From Pollenia angustigena (taxonomy: Eukaryota > Arthropoda > Insecta > Diptera > Polleniidae), in NCBI GenBank assembly GCA_930367215.1, contig OV884058.1:108895802-108959801 (forward strand): 64,000 nt of DNA, in the 5' to 3' direction. A program made the translations under genes and the position numbers. Of this stretch, positions 56,572-64,000 are shown piece by piece. Below the pieces are notes generated by a model. That model searched no databases, was not told where the DNA came from, and saw nothing but the letters and a program-made list of their open reading frames with translations. Numbering within the stretch: position 1 is the first letter of the stretch; each line of letters starts with the position of its first letter.

Positions 56572-58691
56572 TTAGCTTTTGATATTATTTTTGTGTATTA
56601 TTTTTCCTGATTTAGTTAAGATTGTAGTGTTCCTATTCTCTTCGACTATTTCTTTTCTATACGTTTTACTAAGTTTCGTTCCTAATCTTTTATTTTCTTT
56701 TACATAAATGGTTTCTCCAGATTCGTAAGTTTTGGGTATTGTTTTTTTCTTGTTATGGTAATTCATGTCTTCTACCTGCTTCTGTTGAAGTCTCTTAATA
56801 GTATCTAATTTAACCCTCTCTATTTCTTGCGGATTGGTACTTACTCTACCTAAAAAAAATGTTTCTATTGGTTTTTTCTTTATTGTTGAATGTATGGAAT
56901 TATTATATTCATAGACAGCTCTCTGCAGTAATTCTGTAAATGTTCTGTGTGAGTTTTCTGCTTTTAGACAACGCATTAACTCCGCGATCGTAGAATGAAA
57001 CCTTTCTATCTGTCCATTCACACTACTGCTATATGGTGGGATCTTAAATACCTTTATTTTATATTCATTTTCTAACATAAAAACGATAGCTGTAGAATTG
57101 AAGGATTTTTCATTATCCATAACTATTGTTTCTGGTATACCAAAGGAAAGTATAAGTTCTCGTAGTGGTTCTTTAACATCTTCGATGGCTCGGGATCTTA
57201 GCATTCTTGTTTGCGCAAATTTGGAAAATTTATCTATAGCAGTAAATATTATTTTTTTCTCTGTGATGAAAATGTCTATGTGTATGATCTGACCAGGATA
57301 TGATGGTATTGGTGTCTCTTGTAGCGTGATTTTATTAGGGTGCCTATCGTATTTATTCTCCCTACACACTTTACATAATTTAGTGATCTTTATTATCTTA
57401 GAATGCATTTGGGGAAAATAGAATTTTGTTATAAGTTGTGTTTTATTTTCTATACTATTTCTATGTGCCCTATTATGTTCTTTTATTATCTCACTTTCCT
57501 GTTCTTCTTCGTTTTTTAGATCTGTTACAATGGTTCGAGTATATTTTGCTCTATATTGTGTAAAATTATCTCTATATATCTCCTGCAATTTTCCCAAGAT
57601 GTCGTCAGAAGTTTTTATGCAATTTGTCACGGAGGGATTCAAGTATTTTTTTAGGAGTTGAATGAGAGAATCTCCTGTAATGCTGGGTTCATTTATGGTA
57701 TGCCTATGGTAAGTGGGGAATACAATCTCAAAACTGTAGGTTGATTGTGTTTCTTCGTTAGAAATTATTATTTGATTTTTAAAAGCATTGAGTGGTGCGT
57801 CTGTAAATTGTATAAGGTGATGAGATGAGCTTTCGTCGCTATGCTGAGTGGCAGTTAATGCATTTATTTGAGAGCCCTCCTGCGGAGGTCTTGATAAAGC
57901 ATCAGCGACAACATTTGTACTACCTGGTTTATACTGTAACTCATAATTGTAATCTTCAAGAAATGCTTTCCATCTTTTCAGTTTGAAATTTGAATTTTTA
58001 CAACTTAAGACATATGTTAGTGGAAGGTGATCGGTGTAAATTTTTTATTTTGGAGACCCATATAAATAGTTTCGAAGCGACTTTAATGACCATACGATGG
58101 CGAGCATTTCTTTTTCATTGGTAGCATAATGCTCCTCTGCTCTGTTAAGAGTTCTAGACAGAAATACAATTGGCCTATTGTCCTGAGATAGGACGGCTCC
58201 GAGAGCGTAATTTGAGGCATCTGTCGTTAGACAAAATTCTTTATTGAAGTTTGGGTACGCCAGCATCACGTCCTCGGAAGCTAATGCCGTTCTCAGTTTA
58301 TTAAAGGCATCTATAGCGTCCTGACCCATATCTATTGGTATTTTTTTGGAGGTGTGCTTAGACGAACGTCCTGCCTCCCCTCTCAAGAGCATTGTCAGGG
58401 GCTTAGCAATTTTGGCGTAGTCCCTGATAAAGCGCCTATAGTAATTTGAAATTCCCAGAAATGATCTTAACTCTTTGAGTGTTTTGGGTCTTGGGAAGTT
58501 TAAAATTGCTTCCACTTTCTTTGGGTTAGTTTTTATTCCTTTGTTTGAGATTATAAAACCTAAAAATTCTACTTCTTCCCTTAAAAATTCGCATTTGTCC
58601 AATTGGACTTTCATGTTTGCACGTTCTAAGGTTTTAAATATAGTATCTAAATTTTCATAGTGTTTCTTTTCGTTTTCTGCGAAGATAATTA
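56572..58691 (-). pseudogene. pol 3' part: RT end, RNase H, integrase
   Basis: Continues pol after the Tc1 insertion. RT connection motifs: LRSFLGISNYYRRFIRDY. RNase H: TTDASNYALG and NEKEMLAIVW. An in-frame TAA at 58045-58047 stops it before TDHLPLTYV. The frame then stays open through 57643-58044 (DALSRP) into an intact 356-codon integrase stretch: EHNRAH...CKVC (HHCC finger), HIDIF, VMDNEKSF and GQIERFHS (DDE core), ending KNNIKS. Integrase itself has no lesion. env follows in the same frame after about 50 bp. Confidence 0.9.
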
Positions 58692-60323
58692 CAGTTAGGG
58701 ACAAAATTGTTCACAGATTTTGTGTTATTGGCAAAATATGCTATAAATTTTTATTTTATTTATAATTATTTGAAATTTTTTAACAATATGAAAAGTAAAA
58801 CACTTCAAGAACTTAAAAATAAAAACTTTTCTAAAAAATATGTGTGCATAATATTTTACACGGTATAAGTATTGAGTTCTGAATGTGAACAATTATGACC
58901 CTTGTTAGAGATTATTGTTGTATTTGGATCCTAGCGTTTGGTATGTTGTCCATTTGCTCTTTTAAGCTGCCTTAATCTTTTTTTCCATTCTTTTACAATA
59001 GTTCTTAGCAGTTTCGGCTTTATTTTTTCCAAGCTTTAGCGGCAAGCTCGCAAAGCTTATATTAAGTGCTTGGCGGGTTCCTCTGAGCAAAAAAAAAAAA
59101 AAGGTGTTTTGGAATGGACCAAAGGTACTCAAATGGGGGTACTACTCTGGCGACTAATTATGTAAATTTATTTTCGAATTTTTATTTTCTTCAAACTAAC
59201 TTTTAGCTATTTCTGAAGTATGCTTGAGATCGTTGTCCTGCATATTGATATCACCCTGTCGTGGTTCTTAGCCGAATATGGCTTATCTTGAAAACAACGG
59301 GTCTTTGAGGATGATTATGTAGTTCTTTGCACACATTTTTCTTCTGAATTAGCGGAGTGCTCGAAGCTGGTTCCTGCGAAAACAATCTCAAGTCATTTAT
59401 GAGATCATCAAAATTTAAACATTTGGAATAATTTCACTCTTTTACGGTAACACTTTTACGCCAGACATGTTAACTCCCGTCCGCCTGTCTGCAATCTCAT
59501 AATTTTTGTCCGATCTAAGGCATGTTACACGCACTGAATCTTTAAAACTGAATTTTTCTTACTTTTTTGCAAACTACAGCCGTTTTCAGCTTTTATTTTT
59601 GCTAAAAGGTGGGTTGTCGCTCCTTATTCCAGCTACTAATCTACTTGAACTTAAGCAACTTCGTTCGATTTTAGTGCTTACATCTAAATTGTACTCAATG
59701 CTCATTATTTGCCGGACCTTTATACATAGCTATATTGACTACACCAGTAACAATAAATGGCTTTGAGTCGCGAAAATCTTTTGGCGAAAGTGTTTTTTGG
59801 GCGACCAGCTTTGTTGCTTTTGCTATCCAAACTACACTTTTTTTATTCTAGATGCATTAAAATCTCACTGAAATGTTTTATTTTTTGTGATCTTGCGATG
59901 TGAGACTCATTTTTTTTAATTTTTCATAATGATCTGTTTTAAAAGTGCCGCTTTTGAACTACCGTTCTTGAAGAAACTAGGCAAAATTTAAATGCTCAAA
60001 GATTTTTCAAATTTTAAAAAAATGTAATATTAGGAATTAATTTACTCACTTTAAAACCAAATCCCACAGAAAAAACTTGAACTTTTTTGAAATTGTTATG
60101 AAAGATTCACACAGGGTCAATATTGTTCACACATATGGTTTGGATGTTAACTTAGTACAAACATAAAAACTAGCGGTACTTTTGAAAATAAGTGTACATA
60201 GTTTTATTATAAAATGTAGAAAGCCATACAATAGTTTTAGAAAGTTTCCAAGTTGAAACTTTAATAGTTTTCATGATAAACATAAATTTTTTATAATTTC
60301 GTGAACAATTTTGTCCCTAACTG
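58692..60323 (-). mobile_element. Tc1-like transposon inserted in pol
   Basis: A 1632-bp element with perfect 23-bp termini starting CAGTTAGGGACAAAATTG and TA duplications (58690-58691 and 60324-60325). Inner copies of the binding-site-like motif GTGAACAAT(T/A)...GACCCT sit symmetrically about 193-213 bp from each end (58885-58905 and 60110-60130), like the paired sites of Tc3/Minos-type elements. Confidence 0.9.
58950..59480 (-). pseudogene. Tc1 transposase relic
   Basis: Minus-strand remnant. MQDNDLKHTSEIAKS (59229-59243 encodes MQDND) contains the second catalytic Asp of Tc1-type DDE enzymes, and a C-terminal CKRMEKKIK-like piece lies near 59000. Stops and frame changes throughout; the N-terminal half at 59500-60050 is not readable. 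Inactive. Confidence 0.7.
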
Positions 60324-61338
60324 TATGTCATCCATATAAACGAAGCATATTTTTCCGATATACTCCCTCAAAATGTCATCTAATGTACGTTGGAATATGG
60401 ATGGTGCGTTTTTCAGTCCGAACGGGAGTCGCGTAAACTCGTACTTGCCGTTGTTTACCGAAAACGCTGTTTTTTGCCTGTCTGTTTCTTTGAGTGGTAT
60501 TTGGTGAAACCACTTTTAAGGTCTAATACCGAAAAGAACTTATTCTGACCAAGTTGCGGGAGTACGTCATTTATTTCTGGAATTGGGTATCGATCCGGTG
60601 TTGTTTGTTCATTTAGTTTTCTGTAGTCAATTACTATCCTAAATTTCTTTTGTCCCGATGCGTCGGCTTTCTTTGGAACTATCCAAATAGGGGAATTGTA
60701 GGCCGATTTAGAAGGCCGAATAATCCCTTGTTGCAAGAGCTCCTGTATTTGTTTTTCTACCTCTTCTTTTAAATGCATAGGGTATGGGTAATAACGAGAA
60801 TATATTGGTTCATCTGTCTTTGTATGAATTTCAGCCACCACAGCCGAAGTATATGTTAAGCTTTCATCTGGTTCACTAAAAAGTGATCTGTTTCCTAAAA
60901 TGATTCCCTGTAAGTTGTCTTTCTGTTCTTTAGTCAAGTGTTCCGTTCTAATGTCTATATTGTTCACTGAATGAGATGTTTTTTGTTTTATTCTTATTTT
61001 TAATTTGCCGTTAATTACCATATAATTTCCTGCTGAATAAATTACTGCCGACAGTTCTTTAAGGCTGTCGTTTCCTAAAATACCATGAAAAGACTTAAGT
61101 GTTGGTAGTAAGAAAAACTTTAATTTTTTTGTATAGTCGTCGAATAGAGTTATAAAAGTGTGTTCAGTAATTTTAGTATGTCCGCCTACTGAGTTGGCGA
61201 AGAATGGTTCTTGATTTGGTACAGGATTCTGTACTAGACCTGGCTGAATATAGTTCTTGTTTGATCCAGTGTCAATTAAAAAATTTAAAATCTGTCCGGT
61301 TTTCGTCCTGCATTCAATATAAGGCAAGGACGAGTTCG
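60324..61338 (-). pseudogene. pol 5' part: protease and reverse transcriptase
   Basis: Aspartic protease motif FLIDTGSNKNY, then HGILGNDSLK. RT: SAYNSPIWIVPKK, FRIVIDYRKLNEQT, YPIPEINDVL, FSVLDLKSGF. A one-base frameshift near 60510 ends this frame just after DLKSGF. The other frame continues to the catalytic YMDD box at 60327-60338, where the Tc1 element begins. Entered by -1 frameshift from gag; no ATG near its start. Confidence 0.9.
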
Positions 61339-62697
61339 TTAGTCTAAAAAATGGATGTCAACGAAATCGTTAACTTCTACTTGATTTGAAGGTTCTGGTT
61401 CGTTTTGTAAATATTCATCTAGTGTTGGTAGTCCTTCCTGATCTTCATAATTTAGTAATTGCTGTTCGTAATATTGTCCGTCTAAGTCCTCATTTTGCTG
61501 AGTTTCTATATGGAAGTTTCTCTGGACTTTTGGGGGAAGTCTTCTTTGTTCAGATTGTTGTACATTTGGTCTTTTCCCAAAAAATCTATCATTTTGGGCA
61601 GGCCTATTCATATAATTAATGGCCCTGGTTCTAACTGACTGGTCTATGTCCATTGGTTCGGGTCTTGGCTGAGGTTTAGGTTCGGTTGGTCTTGGTGGAG
61701 GAACATTTGGATTTATGTAGCCTTGAGGGCGCATTTGATTGGAATTGTTCTTATGGTAAATCGGAGTGGATAAATAAAAGGGTCTTTGGTGAGAGTAAGG
61801 TTGTGGCATGTGCGCCAACTGTGGAATAAATTCTTGTTGGTAATTACTGTAATTACTACGGTTATTCTGCCTTTTATTGGAAGGTTTGGGATGGTTATGT
61901 GAGTTTGCGAATTGTGTTCTCACAAACTGATTTTCCATCTTTAAGCACAGATGAAGTGCCTGTGGCAGGTCTTTTGGTTCTTTCATACCTAGATGTAAGG
62001 ACATATTTCCTCTAAGGCCTCTAATAAAGGTGTCTAAGGCTTTATCTCGATATGTTTGTGTCAGTAAATCGAGTGCCTCTCTTCCTATATCCATGCAGGA
62101 TAATTTGTTCATGATCAAGGAAAGGTGAGAATATACCTGTTGGTAAAATTCCTGAATCTTATTGTTGCCTTGCACTAGAGTACTCATTTGGTACTCCAAT
62201 GTTGTAAGGTCTCTTTTGTCTGCGTAATGTAACGCAAGACATTTTGTAATGCTTTCCCAGTTTAGGGGTGTATTATAAGATTCTAGCGCAGCGTCTGCGC
62301 TACCCACAATCTTGTTTCTGATAGTGGTTAAAATGGCGTAATATTTGGGCGTTCCTTTCATGTTTTCATAAATTGTAAGTATCCTGTCCACGCTCTTTTT
62401 CCAAGAACTAAAATCGGAAGGGTTTCCAGAGAACTCCCTTAAGCTCCGGACAACGTCGGGGACTTTGTCCAAGTCTGTCAAATTTTTCCTGAATCTTTCT
62501 TCTATCACTTGGTCTTCACCACCTATATTCATATTTGGATCTAAAAATCGCCTGAATGCCAATTCGCACTGATGTGCGCAGATTCTAGCTATTCTATCGT
62601 CCTCATTTTCCCTATTTCCCTCAACTATGGGTACCGCGTTTGGAAGGTTTGCGTTGTTAAGGACTGCAGGCCTGATCAAATTGCTTGGATTTGACAT
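61339..62697 (-). CDS. gag: errantivirus capsid-type polyprotein
   Basis: Structural polyprotein, 452 codons, intact, starting ATG (MSNPSNLIRPAVL). A central capsid-like helical region includes LREFSGNPSDFSSWKKSVDR and ALDTFIRGLRGNMSLHLGM. The C-terminal third is Asn/Gln/Pro-rich with RTRAINYMNRPAQ. No CCHC zinc knuckle is visible, as usual for the gypsy/errantivirus group. It overlaps pol through the slippery site. Confidence 0.9.
   Translation of the reverse strand: MSNPSNLIRPAVLNNANLPNAVPIVEGNRENEDDRIARICAHQCELAFRRFLDPNMNIGGEDQVIEERFRKNLTDLDKVPDVVRSLREFSGNPSDFSSWKKSVDRILTIYENMKGTPKYYAILTTIRNKIVGSADAALESYNTPLNWESITKCLALHYADKRDLTTLEYQMSTLVQGNNKIQEFYQQVYSHLSLIMNKLSCMDIGREALDLLTQTYRDKALDTFIRGLRGNMSLHLGMKEPKDLPQALHLCLKMENQFVRTQFANSHNHPKPSNKRQNNRSNYSNYQQEFIPQLAHMPQPYSHQRPFYLSTPIYHKNNSNQMRPQGYINPNVPPPRPTEPKPQPRPEPMDIDQSVRTRAINYMNRPAQNDRFFGKRPNVQQSEQRRLPPKVQRNFHIETQQNEDLDGQYYEQQLLNYEDQEGLPTLDEYLQNEPEPSNQVEVNDFVDIHFLD
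61345..61351 (-). promoter_or_regulatory. -1 ribosomal frameshift site (gag-pol)
   Basis: On the minus strand T-TTT-TTA in the gag frame, two codons before the gag stop (61339-61341). Slipping back one base leads into the open pol frame upstream of the protease. It is the classical retroviral X XXY YYZ heptamer. A downstream RNA structure was not assessed. Confidence 0.75.
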
Positions 62698-63420
62698 GAT
62701 TCCTTAAAAGTAAATCTTTGTTTCTATTGAAAAAATGTCTATTTTCACACCAGTTTTATTTATTATAGTTATGTATTTCTTTTTCTTTTCACTATCGTTC
62801 TCTAAGGATCACAATAATAATTCTCATCAATAACGTTCACTTTCTAATGAGGTAAAATAATTTTTGTAGGATTTTCTGATTAATTTATCTATAGTTTTCG
62901 AACAATTAAATTTTTGTTAAAGGTGTTTAATTAACTTGTTTAGAGTTTCCCGAAATAAATATTGATTGCTTTAAGAGCCTCAAATAATTCACTGCTTTTT
63001 TTTTTTTTTTTTTAAATTTTAAATATTTTGATTAATAAATTTTTATTGCATTTAAAGCTTTAAGTAATTCACTTTTAAATTTTTCAATTCTATTTTCTAA
63101 GTTTTTCACTTCTTATAAAAATAAAAATATCTTACATGACTAATCTTACAATCATCCTTGTGAAGTTGGTAGAAGGTAGTTTGTCCTTTTCTTGAATATA
63201 CTGGGGTTACCGTACTACACTGAGTTCCTCACTCCAAACGTCCTTATTTGGCAGATGGTTATATTTATTACAGCCTGTGGGGTGTTGATTTTTAAAACTT
63301 CTTCTGCAGCCTATAGGGTGTCTTTGAGATGAAGCTTTTTTGTTTTACAGCCTGTGGGGTGTTTTTGTTGTTGGAGTCTCCTTCTGTTACAGCCTATGGG
63401 GTGTTTACTTAGATGGAGAT
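62698..63420 (-). other. Errantivirus 5' leader with four-copy motif
   Basis: Untranslated leader between PBS and gag. Plus-strand CAGCCT(A/G)T(A/G)GGGTGT occurs at 63271, 63307, 63348 and 63390, spaced 36-42 bp. In gypsy the corresponding leader holds the Su(Hw) insulator array; these motifs do not resemble the Su(Hw) site. A T run lies at 62998-63013. Confidence 0.75.
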
Positions 63421-63438
63421 CCTTTAACGTTGGGCGCC
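63421..63438 (-). other. Primer binding site
   Basis: On the minus strand TGGCGCCCAACGTTAAAG follows the 5' LTR directly. TGGCGCCCAACG is the tRNA-Lys-type primer site known from gypsy. Confidence 0.85.
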
Positions 63439-63783
63439 AATTATAACTTTGGAAGTTATTTTTGTAAAAAAAAAACAATTTTTTAATTCACTTTTTAAAA
63501 GAAACCACTTTATTGATTCATTATTAAATTTAAACTAAACTTAAGAATTTTATTTTTAATCATACAATAACTTAAAACTAAATATTATTTGCATGGTAAT
63601 CAAAATGACACGCTGTTGTTATTTTGCAATATTGATTATTCGGAATTCTATTGACACGCGCTGTTGTTGTTTGGGCAATACTGCTTACTTGAGAGTTTAT
63701 TTACCTGTCTGCGTTTATGTCAGCAATCTAATTATTGTGAAACATTTTTGTAATAGGGGCATTCAACGTTTCTTGCGTTAACA
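63439..63783 (-). repeat. 5' LTR of the errantivirus
   Basis: 345 bp, identical by eye to the 3' LTR except for 10 rather than 9 A in one run. Confidence 0.95.
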
Positions 63784-63787
63784 TGTA

Positions 63788-64000
63788 TCTCAATTAAAAA
63801 ATTTGTGATATTAACTAAAAAATTAATTAAATTGCACCAGTAAAATAATTAATCGTATTAATTAAACGCTAAATTCACTTAATTAAACGTTTAATTGACC
63901 TGATTAAATTTTTAATTAAAACTGATTTTATTTTTAAGTAATGCTTTAATTGATGAACAATTTTATAAAATGTTTCCTGTGTATGTTTTCAATTTCCAGA
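63788..64000. other. Flank of the LTR insertion
   Basis: Repeats of TTAATTAAA; see the foldback element at 54614. No gene. Confidence 0.5.

Larger units (their letters stand above)
54636..63783 (-). mobile_element. Errantivirus (Ty3/gypsy LTR element with env)
   Basis: A 9148-bp element on the minus strand with 344/345-bp LTRs, PBS, gag, pol, env and polypurine tract in normal order, and a 4-bp duplication TGTA (54632-54635 and 63784-63787). The LTRs differ only by one A in an A run, so insertion is recent. pol is disrupted in three ways. gag, integrase and env are open. Insect endogenous retrovirus by organisation. Confidence 0.95.
54614..63982. mobile_element. Foldback-like AATTAAA element hosting the LTR element
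   Basis: ACACAGAAAAAATTAAAATG at 54614 and, beyond the LTR element, TTAATTAAA repeats at 63788-63930 ending in ATGTTTCCTGTGT. Removing the LTR element and one TGTA joins the two parts. Without it the element is about 217 bp. Confidence 0.5.

Overview
The window looks like about 64 kb of repeat-dominated nuclear DNA from a higher fly (Diptera, Brachycera). It is strongly A+T rich and shows no operon-like or bacterial architecture. The mobile elements are insect types: rosa-like DD41D mariner, Tc1-like, piggyBac, hAT, Transib, a Jockey-clade LINE and a Ty3/gypsy errantivirus with an env gene. The species cannot be read from the sequence. I found no convincing host protein-coding gene. One tRNA-like sequence is probably a pseudogene or SINE head.

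Layout. 0-12 kb: small TIR elements with TTA target duplications, two copies of one internally deleted DD41D mariner, and a decayed piggyBac. 12-16 kb: a mariner derivative split by a hAT element with a clean 8-bp duplication, then a periodic dispersed repeat. 17-21 kb: a palindromic MITE, an 82-bp tandem repeat, and a hAT relic broken by two younger elements. 22-26 kb: MITEs with CTG target duplications, a Transib/RAG1-core-like transposase relic, and another periodic repeat. 26-34 kb: a SCAND3/ZBED-like hAT relic, TTAA- and 8-bp-duplicating MITEs, and another mariner derivative. 34.3-42.6 kb: one hAT-type element grown to 8.26 kb by insertions nested three deep plus a Jockey LINE, the LINE itself hit by a MITE. 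42.6-48.7 kb: a second hAT insertion directly adjoining the first target duplication, a nearly intact hAT transposase gene, and several MITEs. 48.8-52.5 kb: a 3.7-kb hAT-type element without transposase. 54.6-63.8 kb: an errantivirus on the minus strand with near-identical LTRs, intact gag, intact integrase and a long open env frame. Its pol is broken by a frameshift, a nonsense codon and a Tc1-like insertion just after the reverse transcriptase YMDD box.

The elements do not form a functional pathway. They form a readable insertion history, because target duplications and uninterrupted sister copies give the order of events. The best candidates for under-described biology are: the four-copy motif in the errantivirus leader; the array of palindromes bounded by poly-G and poly-C; two MITE families duplicating CTG; the hairpin that has removed the start of a hAT transposase gene; terminally similar foldback elements with different internal motifs; and ~130-bp periodic dispersed repeats at four loci.

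Limits. Everything was read by eye. Boundaries with a stated target duplication are firm to a base or two; the others are approximate. Family names rest on remembered motifs, not on searches.
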